This document shows, piece by piece, positions 1-7,923 of a stretch of 64,000 nt of DNA (position 1 is its first letter; the number at the start of each line of letters is the position of its first letter). The stretch spans positions 1 through 64,000 of the forward strand of contig MPDE01000004.1 of NCBI GenBank assembly GCA_001874335.1, given 5' to 3'. The position numbers and the translations under genes were made by a program. The notes beneath the pieces are model-generated. The model saw nothing but the letters and a program-made list of their open reading frames with translations. It searched no databases and was not told the DNA's origin. Source of the stretch: Bacteroidetes bacterium MedPE-SWsnd-G2 (lineage in GTDB: Bacteria > Bacteroidota > Bacteroidia > Flavobacteriales > Flavobacteriaceae).

Positions 1-1
1 G

Positions 2-373
2 CAAGACAGTAACATCTTTGAAGATGTGATGTCGGGTGACCGTACAATCACGGTAAGAGACAAACAAGGTTGTGGCGAGGTTTCCATCACAGTAACGGTG
101 TTAGATTATCCAAAATATTTCACACCAAACGGAGATGGATACAATGATACATGGAACATTATTGGATTCGCTAACCAAGGAAACGCAAAAATTTATATAT
201 TTGACCGCTTTGGAAAATTACTGAAACAAATCAGTCCATCAGGTCAAGGTTGGGATGGGACCTATAATGGCAATCCATTACCAACAAATGATTATTGGTT
301 CACCGTAGAATACGACGAGCCTAACACTGGAGAACGTAGAGAATTTAGAGCCCACATGACCCTTAAGAGGTAA
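2..373 (+). CDS. C-terminal part of a T9SS-secreted protein, type B sorting domain (5' partial)
   Basis: The reading frame is open from the window edge, so only the last ~123 codons are visible. The tail from YPKYFTPNGDGYNDTW onward is the 'gliding motility-associated C-terminal' (CHU_C, type B) signal that Bacteroidota use to send proteins through the type IX secretion system to the cell surface. Its hallmarks are FTPNGDGYND, the IYIFDRFGKLL strand, the GWDGTYNGNPLPTNDYW stretch and a short basic C-terminus. In relatives such proteins are large, with repeated adhesin or PKD-type domains upstream, but none is in view, so the passenger function cannot be called. A terminator follows 25 nt after the stop, so this is the end of its operon. 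Confidence 0.9.
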   Translation, partial: QDSNIFEDVMSGDRTITVRDKQGCGEVSITVTVLDYPKYFTPNGDGYNDTWNIIGFANQGNAKIYIFDRFGKLLKQISPSGQGWDGTYNGNPLPTNDYWFTVEYDEPNTGERREFRAHMTLKR

Positions 374-397
374 TTGAGTTGTAAATAATATACAAAA

Positions 398-427
398 GAG
401 CTAATCATTAAGATTAGCTCTTTTTTT
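398..427 (+). terminator. Rho-independent terminator of the T9SS cargo gene
   Basis: The stem GAGCTAATC / GATTAGCTC has a 5-nt loop and is followed by seven T residues, 25 nt after the stop codon at 373. Confidence 0.9.
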
Positions 428-615
428 ATGCGGTAGTATTATAATATTCAGTGAGGAAATACTATAAAAATCGAACATATATTAGGGCTTCTATTGTGCT
501 CTAAAGATTAGCTATGTGTTTAAAGTGGGTAAAGAAAGAATTAGATTGTATGAGTTTGACATCTGTTGAGATTTACATCTATTTAGATATAGATTGTAGA
601 ATGTCAATTATAAAG

Positions 616-646
616 CAAAAAAAAGAGCACCCTAAAAAAGTGCCCT
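616..646 (-). terminator. Terminator of the FadL-like porin gene
   Basis: On the minus strand a 7-bp stem AGGGCAC/GTGCTCT (one G-U pair) is followed by a run of eight T residues. It lies just after the stop of the minus-strand gene at 670. The stretch 428-615 between this terminator and the one facing it holds no reading frame or element that I recognise. Confidence 0.75.
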
Positions 647-669
647 TTATAAGTTTATATTGTTTTTAA

Positions 670-2187
670 TTACAATGCAAAAGCCATTGTAAAGGTGTAA
701 TTATTAGTTTTTGTTTCAACTGAAGCTTGATCTGTTAGTCCAACAGCGTATAATTGATTTGCTTGTGCAAATTTAGAATGATCATAAGAGAAGTCCATCC
801 TGAAATTTCCAAACGAATAACCTAATCCAAAACTATAACCGTTTAAATCGTCATTAAATAAAGATTGCTTATACGGACTTTCTTCAAAACGGTAACCAGC
901 TCTAAGGCTTAATTGTTTGATTTTGTATTCTCCGCCAACTCTAACAGTAGAAACAGTGTCAAGAGAGTTGCTAATGTCATTGTTTAAGGCCGCAAAATAT
1001 AAGTCTGATGTAGGTTTGAATTTTGAGTTAGAGTAATCTTTTAAAGAATAATCTACACTCAAAAGTCCTTTTTTACCAAATATATAAGCTAAACTACCTG
1101 TTAACTTGCCAGGAGTCGTTAGTTTGTATTCTGGAAATACGTTTATAATGAATGGGTTGATGGCAAGAGCAACATTAGAACCGTTTTCCACTCTCACAGT
1201 TCTTATGTTTTGTGTAAGTTCTTCCCTAACATTATACCAAGTTGGTGAATTATAAGCTAAACCAGCTCTAAGTGATTCGGTTATTTTTCCAATCAAACCT
1301 AATTGAAATGAAAACCCTGACCCTTCAGTGTACAGATTGTTTTCAAAACCTACCTTGTTAACAAAAGATCCTGCATTATTATTATCTTCATTTAAAAATG
1401 TTGATTTGTCAAAGCGCGTAAAATGGGAATTTAGATTTAGTCCCAAATATAGTTTGTCTTTGTATTGAGTAGAAAAATTGAAGGCAAACTTTCCATTGTA
1501 TCCTCTACTCGAATAAAAATACTGTTGATTAAAGCTACCAGGGGCTATATTTGATGTATAGGCTGTATTGCCATCAACAAAAGAATTGGGTTCTAATATG
1601 TATGACTCATAACCTAAAAACGCTTGTTGATTTCCATATCCATAAAAACTACCAATGGCAGAGTAAGCTTCCGAATAGGTTTCTCCTGGGAAGGCTGATA
1701 TTTCATCTAATCTTTCGCCTTGCGCATAATTTAAAAAATAACTAGCAATAGAATTGGTGTTTGTTCCTGCTGCTACCCAATTATTATCTAAGTTGGCAAC
1801 CTTGTCATATGCAAACCCCAATGAAAACTTTTTCCAATTGGAATCTTTATTATTGCTTTTAAAAACAAATGCAGCTCCAGTTTGAGTAATATCAGTATCC
1901 GAATCTGAAGAGGTTGTTCCACTATTCATAAAATTTACTGTATTATCCAAATCACTAAATGCAAGTGTAATTGTAGCTTCACTTTTTGAAAATACGGCTG
2001 AACTTGCTGGATTTATATTTATAGCAGACATGTCGCCTCCTAATGCTCCAAATGCCCCGCTTAATGCTCTAAATCGAGCTGTTCCTTGAATTTCATCCTG
2101 ACCGTATCTAATGGCATCAGACAGGTCTTGGGCTAACATAAATGGCGTGGAAAGTAATGCTATTATTGGAATGAATAGCTTTTTCAT
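670..2187 (-). CDS. Outer-membrane transport protein, OmpP1/FadL-like
   Basis: A 505-residue protein with a cleavable signal peptide (MKKLFIPIIALLSTPFMLAQ). The N-terminal block after it (DAIRYGQDEIQGTARFRALSGAFGALGGDMSAININPA) resembles the hatch start of FadL/TodX-type barrels and of the PorV-like branch common in Bacteroidota. The remainder alternates short polar turns and amphipathic strands (for example KLYLGLNLNSHFTRF, YSFGLGYSFGNFRMDFSYD) and ends in an aromatic/hydrophobic strand FTMAFAL, as expected for an outer-membrane barrel. Homologues are often labelled 'hemin receptor' without good evidence. Hydrophobic-compound uptake is a family-level guess. It ends at its own terminator and is separated by 42 nt from the lipoprotein gene upstream, with which it may be co-transcribed. 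Confidence 0.8.
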   Translation of the reverse strand: MKKLFIPIIALLSTPFMLAQDLSDAIRYGQDEIQGTARFRALSGAFGALGGDMSAININPASSAVFSKSEATITLAFSDLDNTVNFMNSGTTSSDSDTDITQTGAAFVFKSNNKDSNWKKFSLGFAYDKVANLDNNWVAAGTNTNSIASYFLNYAQGERLDEISAFPGETYSEAYSAIGSFYGYGNQQAFLGYESYILEPNSFVDGNTAYTSNIAPGSFNQQYFYSSRGYNGKFAFNFSTQYKDKLYLGLNLNSHFTRFDKSTFLNEDNNNAGSFVNKVGFENNLYTEGSGFSFQLGLIGKITESLRAGLAYNSPTWYNVREELTQNIRTVRVENGSNVALAINPFIINVFPEYKLTTPGKLTGSLAYIFGKKGLLSVDYSLKDYSNSKFKPTSDLYFAALNNDISNSLDTVSTVRVGGEYKIKQLSLRAGYRFEESPYKQSLFNDDLNGYSFGLGYSFGNFRMDFSYDHSKFAQANQLYAVGLTDQASVETKTNNYTFTMAFAL

Positions 2188-2229
2188 AGTGTATAGTGTT
2201 TAATTGATAAAAATGGCGTTTTAAATATT

Positions 2230-3243
2230 TTATAGTCCACCTCTGCGTCCGCCGGAGCTTCTTCCTCCAGAACCACCACGACTCATAGAAGAGCTACTTC
2301 TTCCTGAACTTGGTCTTGACATAGAAGGAGAGCTTGTTCTTGGTCTACTCATTCTCGGAGTAGAAGATGAACTTGAACGTGGTTTTGACGTTGTTGTGTT
2401 TGAGCGTGTTGTACGTGGTCTAGATGTTGTACTTGAGCCTCTAGTGGTTCTTGGTTTTGAAAATAAAGTGCTATTTGCTCTATTTGTAGTTCTCGGTCTC
2501 TGTACCGTAGTTGTAGCTCGAGGAGAAGTTGTTCTTGGTCGAGTTGTAACACCTCTATTTTGAGTAGTAGCTGCTCGGTTATACTCTAAAGGTCTTTGGC
2601 TTCTGCCTCCATAGTTACTTGCAACGGCATTTCTTGATCCATATCTTCCGTTGTAACTGTTGTAAGTTCCTCGTCTTGAATTAACAGGGCTGTAGTTAGA
2701 ATAGCCATACCCATAATGATGTCCATAGTGATATGGGTTCCCATAATAAGGGTAACCAAAACCAGGGTACCCGTAATAAGGATAGAACCAAGGGTTATAG
2801 AAAGAATACCCATAACCAAATCCGTAGCCATAAAATCCGAAATTCATACCCCAATATGGGTTGTAATTAAATCCTTCATTTACGTTGACAATTACTTCAG
2901 TTGAGTTTTGTCCCCATCCGCCGTATTGTTCTCCTTCTATGTAGCTATCTTCTTCAGCGCCATATTCCCCTTGATAAGAGTCAATATCGGTGAATATTAT
3001 ATTTTCGTCTTCAGCAACGTTTTCGTATTGTTCTGTTTTTTCTGAGAAGTAGTTTTTATAATACCCAGTATTGTTGCTTTCTCTAACAACTACCTCAGTA
3101 CGTTCTGCTGGTTCTGATTCTCCATATATTCCGTCGTCGTCGTAACCAACATATTCATAGGAGCCACAAGAAGCTAAAGTCAATAGTAAGCCTAATGACG
3201 CTAAAAATGGCAATTTAGATTTTGAGTAAGTATTAAATCGCAT
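2230..3243 (-). CDS. Tyr/Gly-rich, Ser/Arg-rich lipoprotein of unknown function
   Basis: 337 residues. The N-terminus has a lipoprotein signal with lipobox LTLASC (Cys26), so the mature protein is probably membrane-anchored. Residues ~35-120 are acidic, residues ~125-185 are extremely rich in Tyr and Gly (repeating YGYGF/YGYPGFGYPY), and the C-terminal ~140 residues are low-complexity Arg/Ser/Thr/Pro (repeated RPRTT, SRPRTS) ending in Gly/Arg. No catalytic motif is visible. Such proteins are widespread in flavobacteria, where they are sometimes mislabelled as vitellogenin-like. The composition suggests an extended, basic, surface-bound polymer, which is inference only. It is divergent from proS, and its minus-strand -7-like element (TATTTTTG at 3279-3272) abuts the proS promoter. 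Confidence 0.75.
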   Translation of the reverse strand: MRFNTYSKSKLPFLASLGLLLTLASCGSYEYVGYDDDGIYGESEPAERTEVVVRESNNTGYYKNYFSEKTEQYENVAEDENIIFTDIDSYQGEYGAEEDSYIEGEQYGGWGQNSTEVIVNVNEGFNYNPYWGMNFGFYGYGFGYGYSFYNPWFYPYYGYPGFGYPYYGNPYHYGHHYGYGYSNYSPVNSRRGTYNSYNGRYGSRNAVASNYGGRSQRPLEYNRAATTQNRGVTTRPRTTSPRATTTVQRPRTTNRANSTLFSKPRTTRGSSTTSRPRTTRSNTTTSKPRSSSSSTPRMSRPRTSSPSMSRPSSGRSSSSMSRGGSGGRSSGGRRGGL

Positions 3244-3261
3244 ATCTCACTAATTTAATTG

Positions 3262-3289
3262 TTGAACATTACAAAAATAGTTAGTTTTG
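3262..3289 (+). promoter_or_regulatory. proS promoter (TTG-N17-TAGTTTTG)
   Basis: TTG at 3262-3264, a 17-nt spacer, and TAGTTTTG at 3282-3289 fit the Bacteroidota -33/-7 consensus (TTG...TAnnTTTG). Transcription should begin near 3296. That is after the in-frame ATG at 3287, and so supports the ATG at 3344 as the proS start. Confidence 0.7.
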
Positions 3290-3343
3290 CTGAACTATTT
3301 TTATTATTTAACAATGCACAATTTTTGTGCCAAAACACCTAAA

Positions 3344-4822
3344 ATGGGAAAAAACCTAACAAGTAGAGGAGAGGATTATTCAAAATGGTATAATGAACTG
3401 GTTGTCAAGGCAGACCTGGCTGAAAATTCGGCTGTAAGAGGATGTATGGTAATTAAGCCTTATGGTTATGCGATTTGGGAGAAAATGCAAGCAGAATTAG
3501 ATAGAATGTTTAAAGAAACAGGTCATCAAAATGCATATTTTCCTTTGTTTGTTCCCAAAAGTTTGTTTGAAGCGGAAGAGAAAAACGCTGAAGGATTTGC
3601 TAAAGAATGTGCTGTAGTAACTCATTATAGATTACAAAACGACCCAGATAATGAAGGTAAGTTGAGAGTTGACCCTGAAGCAAAATTAGAAGAAGAGCTT
3701 GTAGTTAGACCAACAAGTGAAGCTATCATTTGGAATACTTATAAAGGCTGGATTCAAAGTTATAGAGATTTACCAATATTAGTAAATCAATGGGCTAATG
3801 TTGTGCGTTGGGAAATGAGAACTCGATTGTTTTTGCGAACTGCTGAATTCTTATGGCAAGAAGGGCATACTGCTCATGCCACTAAAGCAGAAGCTTTGCA
3901 AGAGGCCGAACAAATGAATGATGTTTATGCGACTTTTGCTGAACAATTCATGGCTATTCCTGTAGTAAAGGGATTAAAAACTGAAAGCGAAAGATTTGCT
4001 GGAGCAGAAGAAACTTATTGCATAGAAGCATTAATGCAAGACGGAAAAGCACTTCAAGCTGGTACCTCTCACTTTTTAGGTCAAAATTTTGCAAAAGCAT
4101 TTGATGTGAAATTCACCAACAAAGAAGGTAAGATGGATCATGTATGGGCAACATCTTGGGGGGTTTCAACGCGTTTAATGGGAGCATTAATCATGACGCA
4201 TAGTGATGATAAAGGATTGGTGCTTCCTCCAAATTTAGCGCCTATTCAAGTTGTCATTGTTCCTATTTATAAAAATGATGAACAATTAGATGCCATTACA
4301 GAGGTTGCAAATTCATTATTAAATGATTTAAGAGCCTTAGGTGTAAGTTGTAAATTTGATTCAAGAACAACACACAGACCAGGTGCGAAGTTTGCACAAC
4401 ATGAATTACAAGGTGTGCCTTTAAGAATTGCAATTGGTCCTAAGGATTTAGAAAACAAAAGTGTTGAATTAGCACGTAGAGATACCTTAACAAAGGAGAT
4501 TATGCCATTAGAAGGCTTAACACCTAAAATCAAGGTCTTGTTAGAGGAGATTCAAGTATCGTTGTTTACAAAGGCTTTAAATTTTAGAGACACTCATATA
4601 ACTGAAGTAAATTCTTTTGAAGAATTTAAAGATGTTTTAAATACTAAAACAGGATTTGTATCGGCTCATTGGGATGGTAGTACAGAAACAGAATTAAAAA
4701 TAAAGGAGCTTACAAAGGCAACTATTAGGTGTATCCCTTTGGATGCCAAGGAAGAAGTGGGGGTTTGCGTGTATAGTGGCCAACCTTCAACCAAGAGAGT
4801 GTTGTTTGCAAAAGCATATTAA
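3344..4822 (+). CDS. proS: Prolyl-tRNA synthetase (archaeal/eukaryote-type)
   Basis: Class II aminoacyl-tRNA synthetase that charges tRNA-Pro in the cytoplasm. With the start at 3344 ([20 protein letters not shown]) the protein is 492 residues, the usual length of this ProRS subclass, which lacks the bacterial editing insertion. An upstream in-frame ATG at 3287 lies inside the promoter -7 region and is rejected. Visible motifs are [15 protein letters not shown] (active site), motif 2 [20 protein letters not shown], motif 3 [16 protein letters not shown], the anticodon-binding domain from about residue 290 ([11 protein letters not shown]), and the C-terminal zinc-domain remnant ending [18 protein letters not shown]. 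It is a single-gene unit, followed by the tRNA-Glu/rpsT promoters. Confidence 0.97.
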   Translation: MGKNLTSRGEDYSKWYNELVVKADLAENSAVRGCMVIKPYGYAIWEKMQAELDRMFKETGHQNAYFPLFVPKSLFEAEEKNAEGFAKECAVVTHYRLQNDPDNEGKLRVDPEAKLEEELVVRPTSEAIIWNTYKGWIQSYRDLPILVNQWANVVRWEMRTRLFLRTAEFLWQEGHTAHATKAEALQEAEQMNDVYATFAEQFMAIPVVKGLKTESERFAGAEETYCIEALMQDGKALQAGTSHFLGQNFAKAFDVKFTNKEGKMDHVWATSWGVSTRLMGALIMTHSDDKGLVLPPNLAPIQVVIVPIYKNDEQLDAITEVANSLLNDLRALGVSCKFDSRTTHRPGAKFAQHELQGVPLRIAIGPKDLENKSVELARRDTLTKEIMPLEGLTPKIKVLLEEIQVSLFTKALNFRDTHITEVNSFEEFKDVLNTKTGFVSAHWDGSTETELKIKELTKATIRCIPLDAKEEVGVCVYSGQPSTKRVLFAKAY

Positions 4823-4833
4823 TTGAAAAAAAA

Positions 4834-4897
4834 ATGCAATTCGTGTTGCAACATTTAAAAATAGTTGTATTTTTGCCACCGCAATAACGAATTGCAT
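4834..4897. repeat. 11-bp perfect inverted repeat enclosing a promoter
   Basis: ATGCAATTCGT (4834-4844) and ACGAATTGCAT (4887-4897) are exact reverse complements 42 nt apart. The spacer contains the whole upstream tRNA-Glu promoter. There is no T-tract after the right arm, so this is not an ordinary terminator of proS. It could be an operator pair or a leader hairpin. Confidence 0.6.
4846..4875 (+). promoter_or_regulatory. Upstream promoter (P1) of the tRNA-Glu/rpsT unit
   Basis: TTG at 4846-4848, a 19-nt spacer, then TATTTTTG at 4868-4875: an exact match to the Bacteroidota promoter consensus. Confidence 0.65.
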
Positions 4898-4932
4898 GTT
4901 CATTAAAAGAGTGAAATAATTTTGAAAATAAA

Positions 4933-4964
4933 TTTGCAAGTTTAAATAAAAGCTTTTAAATTTG
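4933..4964 (+). promoter_or_regulatory. Proximal promoter (P2) of the tRNA-Glu/rpsT unit
   Basis: TTTG at 4933-4936, a 20-nt spacer and TAAATTTG at 4957-4964. The predicted start near 4971 lies 14 nt before the tRNA 5' end. Confidence 0.75.
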
Positions 4965-4984
4965 CGCTCTCAAAAAACATAAAT

Positions 4985-5056
4985 GGCCCGTTCGTCTATC
5001 GGCTAGGACGCCAGGTTTTCATCCTGGTAAGAGGGGTTCGATTCCCCTACGGGCTA
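4985..5056 (+). tRNA. tRNA-Glu (anticodon TTC)
   Basis: A 72-nt cloverleaf. The acceptor stem is GGCCCGT/ACGGGCT (one G-U), the anticodon stem CCAGG/CCTGG encloses TTTTCAT with anticodon TTC at 5018-5020, and the T-arm is GGGG-TTCGATT-CCCC. CCA is not encoded beyond the discriminator A. Only 27 nt separate it from rpsT and I see no promoter between them, so the two are probably co-transcribed and the tRNA is released by processing. Confidence 0.97.
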
Positions 5057-5083
5057 CAATTTTTAAATAAAGAATAAAACAAA

Positions 5084-5335
5084 ATGGCAAATCATAAGTC
5101 AGCTTTAAAAAGAATTAGAAGTAACGAAGCAAAGCGTTTAACTAATAAGTATCAACATAAAACTACACGTAACGCAATTAAGAGATTACGTGAGACTACA
5201 TCTTCTGGTGATGCTTCTGCATTATTTCCTTCTGTAGTTGCTATGATTGATAAGTTGGCTAAGAAGAATGTAATTCACGCTAACAAAGCTGCGAACCTTA
5301 AATCTGGTTTAGCTAAACATGTAGCGTCATTATAG
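5084..5335 (+). CDS. rpsT: 30S ribosomal protein bS20
   Basis: 83 residues, highly basic, starting MANHKSALKRIRSNEAKRLTN as in all bS20 proteins and ending in the typical Ala/Lys-rich helix (IHANKAANLKSGLAKHVASL). bS20 binds 16S rRNA early in 30S assembly. The gene has no Shine-Dalgarno sequence, as is normal here. It lies directly downstream of tRNA-Glu with no separate promoter and ends at its own terminator, so its transcription depends on the tRNA promoters. Confidence 0.97.
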   Translation: MANHKSALKRIRSNEAKRLTNKYQHKTTRNAIKRLRETTSSGDASALFPSVVAMIDKLAKKNVIHANKAANLKSGLAKHVASL

Positions 5336-5365
5336 TATAAAAATTACTTGAAAAATAAGAATTGA

Positions 5366-5391
5366 GCCTTTCATTTGAAAGGCTTTTTTTT
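5366..5391 (+). terminator. rpsT terminator
   Basis: The hairpin GCCTTTC / GAAAGGC with a 4-nt loop is followed by eight T residues, 30 nt after the rpsT stop. Confidence 0.9.
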
Positions 5392-5450
5392 GTGCCAATA
5401 TTTGGCATTTCTTGATTTAGGTATGAATTAGCTTAAATAAAGAACATAAA

Positions 5451-5481
5451 AAATCCCCGAATGTTATTCGGGGATTTTTTT
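5451..5481 (-). terminator. rho terminator (bidirectional hairpin)
   Basis: A 12-bp perfect stem AAATCCCCGAAT/ATTCGGGGATTT with a 3-nt loop is flanked by A and T tracts on both sides. It sits 19 nt beyond the rho stop and can also back up the rpsT terminator. Confidence 0.9.
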
Positions 5482-5499
5482 ATGTTGATCTATTAACGT

Positions 5500-7230
5500 C
5501 TAACCGTTCATAGAAAGTAAAAACTCTTCGTTGTTACGTGTTTGTTTAAATCTATCGTTAATAAACTCCATAGCTTCTACAGGGTTCATATCTGCAAGGT
5601 ATTTACGCATCACCCACATACGTTGTATTGTAGTTGGATCTAAAAGGATATCATCTCTACGCGTACTTGATGATGTAAGGTCGATTGCAGGGAAAATACG
5701 TCTGTTAGATATTTTTCTATCCAATTGAAGTTCCATGTTACCTGTTCCTTTAAATTCTTCAAAAATAACCTCGTCCATTTTAGAACCTGTTTCTGTTAAA
5801 GCAGTAGCAATAATAGTAAGAGATCCTCCATTTTCAATGTTTCTCGCTGCTCCGAAAAAACGTTTTGGTTTGTGAAGTGCATTGGCATCTACACCACCAC
5901 TTAATATTTTACCAGATGCTGGTTGAACTGTATTGTATGCTCTTGCAAGTCTTGTGATAGAATCTAAAAGAATAACAACATCATGACCACATTCTACTAA
6001 ACGTTTAGCTTTTTCTAAAACGATATTAGCAATTTTTACGTGTTCATGCGCTTCTTTGTCAAAAGTAGAGGCGATAACCTCACCACGAACATTACGTTGC
6101 ATATCTGTAACTTCCTCAGGACGCTCATCAATTAAAAGAATCATTTGATAAACTTCAGGATGATTTGCAGCAATAGCATTTGCAACATCCTTTAGAAGCA
6201 TTGTCTTACCTGTTTTTGGTTGAGATACGATCATACCACGTTGCCCTTTACCAATAGGTGAGAACAAATCCATAATTCGAGTAGAAATTGTACTCTGACG
6301 TTCAGCAAGGTTAAATTTTTCTTGTGGAAATAATGGTGTTAAGTGTTCAAAAGAAACTCGGTCTCTAACGACCTCAGGACTTTGACCATTAATTTTACTA
6401 ACCTTTATTAAAGGAAAGTATTTTTCTCCTTCTTTTGGAGGGCGTACATGACCTAATACGGTATCTCCAGTTTTTAATCCAAATAATCTAATTTGACTTT
6501 GAGAAACATAAATATCATCTGGTGATGATAAATAGTTGTAATCAGAAGATCTTAAAAACCCATATCCATCTTGCATGATGTCTAGAACACCTTCACTTTC
6601 AATGATTGCGTCAAATTCAAAATCAGGTTCTCTATAACGGTTTCTGTTGTCTTTGTTACCGTTGTTTTTGTTCTGATTCGGGTTCTGGTTTTTATTTTTG
6701 TTCTGTTGATTGTCTTTAGAACGTTGTTTGTTGTCTTGCTGCTTAGGGCGTTGTGGACGGTTGTCTTGTTCTTTTTGACCTTTATTATCGCTATTAGAGG
6801 CGGCAGGTTTATCAGCTGATTTTTGTTCAGGTCTGTTTTGCTCACGTTTTGGAGCAGGTTTGCGCTCTGCTTTCTTCTCCTTTGGAGAGTCTTTGAACTC
6901 TAATTTTTGTTGCTCTTTTATAGGAGGTTTTTTATCCTCTTTGACTGCGGCTTGTGGAGCCTTGTCTTGAGGTTTCTCTTGTTTTGGCTTATCGGTTTTC
7001 TGAATACGCTCACGTTTTACTCGAGGCTTGCGTTCGGCAGGCTTCTTTTTAGGTGTTTCATCTAAAACGCCTTCAGCCTTAACAGATTCAGGATTTGCAG
7101 CTTGTACATCTAAAATTTGATATACAAGATCCAATTTTTTTAGTGTACGATACTTGGGAACGTTAATTTTTTTTGCAATTTCTTGAAGTTCAGAAAGCTT
7201 TTTTTCTTTTAATTGGGAAATCTCAAACAT
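5500..7230 (-). CDS. rho: Transcription termination factor Rho with a long disordered insert
   Basis: Hexameric RNA-dependent ATPase that ends transcription. From the chosen ATG at 7230 ([21 protein letters not shown]) it is 576 residues. An upstream in-frame ATG at 7374 adds 48 residues of Phe/Ser-rich low-complexity sequence, and a -7-like element (7366-7359) lies within that extension, so I reject it. The order is Rho-N helices (1-45), about 150 residues of Lys/Gln/Asn/Pro-rich disordered sequence (55-200), the cold-shock RNA-binding domain (~208-282, [20 protein letters not shown]), Walker A QPKTGKT (~337-343), [13 protein letters not shown], and [13 protein letters not shown]. The large disordered insert is a known feature of Bacteroidota Rho; it promotes phase separation in Bacteroides thetaiotaomicron. 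It is monocistronic. Confidence 0.96.
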   Translation of the reverse strand: MFEISQLKEKKLSELQEIAKKINVPKYRTLKKLDLVYQILDVQAANPESVKAEGVLDETPKKKPAERKPRVKRERIQKTDKPKQEKPQDKAPQAAVKEDKKPPIKEQQKLEFKDSPKEKKAERKPAPKREQNRPEQKSADKPAASNSDNKGQKEQDNRPQRPKQQDNKQRSKDNQQNKNKNQNPNQNKNNGNKDNRNRYREPDFEFDAIIESEGVLDIMQDGYGFLRSSDYNYLSSPDDIYVSQSQIRLFGLKTGDTVLGHVRPPKEGEKYFPLIKVSKINGQSPEVVRDRVSFEHLTPLFPQEKFNLAERQSTISTRIMDLFSPIGKGQRGMIVSQPKTGKTMLLKDVANAIAANHPEVYQMILLIDERPEEVTDMQRNVRGEVIASTFDKEAHEHVKIANIVLEKAKRLVECGHDVVILLDSITRLARAYNTVQPASGKILSGGVDANALHKPKRFFGAARNIENGGSLTIIATALTETGSKMDEVIFEEFKGTGNMELQLDRKISNRRIFPAIDLTSSSTRRDDILLDPTTIQRMWVMRKYLADMNPVEAMEFINDRFKQTRNNEEFLLSMNG

Positions 7231-7358
7231 TATAAAATATTGAAAATTGTTGTAATAAACTGAAATTGATCTTAATCTTAACTTTTCGGAAAATTGAAAA
7301 AATTGGGAAAAATTTGAAAAAAATCGGAAGATTAATAATTTGAAACTATGAGTAGTAA

Positions 7359-7366
7359 CAAAATTA
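7359..7366 (-). promoter_or_regulatory. Candidate rho -7 element
   Basis: Minus strand TAATTTTG at 7366-7359 fits TAnnTTTG; no good -33 box is visible at normal spacing. It would give a leader of about 115 nt containing a G-poor pyrimidine tract (7281-7330). Confidence 0.4.
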
Positions 7367-7453
7367 CTATGCAATAATACAATTTTATTTTATAAAAAAT
7401 GATAACAATTAAAAAGAAACTCTTAATTTTGGCTCGCTAATTATTGATAATAC

Positions 7454-7864
7454 ATGTTACAACGTATTCAAACTATTTATTTATTGATTGCTGCCCTTGT
7501 TTCTGGAGGGTTAATTTTTGTATTGCCTTTATGGACCTCTGCAGAGGGTACAGAGGTGTTTGCAAAAGATGATGTTTGGATTTTGGCTGGTTTTATGGCA
7601 TCCGCTGTTTTATCTGTAATTACTATATTTAATTTTAAAAATAGACAGACGCAATTTGTATTAGGGCGTCTTAACATCATATTAAACTTTATTTTACTAG
7701 GAGTATTTGTGTATCAATCACTAACGTTATCTGGAGAAGCGGCGGCTTCTGAGAAAGGTATTGGGTTGCTGGTTCCTGTTTTTTCTATCGTATTTTTAGC
7801 TTTAGCCAATAAAGCTATTAAAAAGGACGAAGCGCTTGTAAAATCTGTTGATCGATTACGATAA
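7454..7864 (+). CDS. DUF4293 family integral membrane protein
   Basis: 136 residues with four predicted membrane helices (about 5-26, 41-60, 68-90 and 102-122). The start MLQRIQTIYLLIAALVSGGL and the late KAIKKDEALVKSVDRLR tail are typical of DUF4293, a Bacteroidota family with no established function that is commonly found next to rho, as here. A TAATTTTG -7-like element at 7424-7431 lies 22 nt upstream of the start. The gene is divergent from rho and convergent with the phosphodiesterase gene, with a shared bidirectional terminator. Confidence 0.85.
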   Translation: MLQRIQTIYLLIAALVSGGLIFVLPLWTSAEGTEVFAKDDVWILAGFMASAVLSVITIFNFKNRQTQFVLGRLNIILNFILLGVFVYQSLTLSGEAAASEKGIGLLVPVFSIVFLALANKAIKKDEALVKSVDRLR

Positions 7865-7893
7865 ACCTATGATCTTAGTAGTATTAGTGCGTG

Positions 7894-7923
7894 AACCCAA
7901 GGTGAAGACCTTGGGTTTTTTTT
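7894..7923. terminator. Bidirectional terminator between convergent genes
   Basis: A 10-bp perfect stem AACCCAAGGT/ACCTTGGGTT with loop GAAG and a downstream T run overlaps the stop of the minus-strand phosphodiesterase gene. Confidence 0.85.

Noticed and set aside
1551-1745. 64-codon plus-strand frame inside the FadL-like porin gene
   Set aside because: Antisense shadow of a clear coding gene, without start-site signals or family resemblance. The same applies to the other antisense and out-of-frame ORFs across the window.
2349-2831. Alternative minus-strand frames within the Tyr/Gly-rich lipoprotein gene
   Set aside because: They arise from the repetitive codons of the real gene and show Gln/Leu- or Ile/Met-biased low complexity.
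3287-3343. Longer proS start at 3287
   Set aside because: The codon overlaps the -7 element of the proS promoter, and the added 19 residues are not family-like; the family starts at MGKNLT (3344).
7231-7374. N-terminal extension of rho from ATG 7374
   Set aside because: It consists of low-complexity Phe/Ser/Gln sequence translated from the pyrimidine-rich leader, and a promoter element lies inside it.
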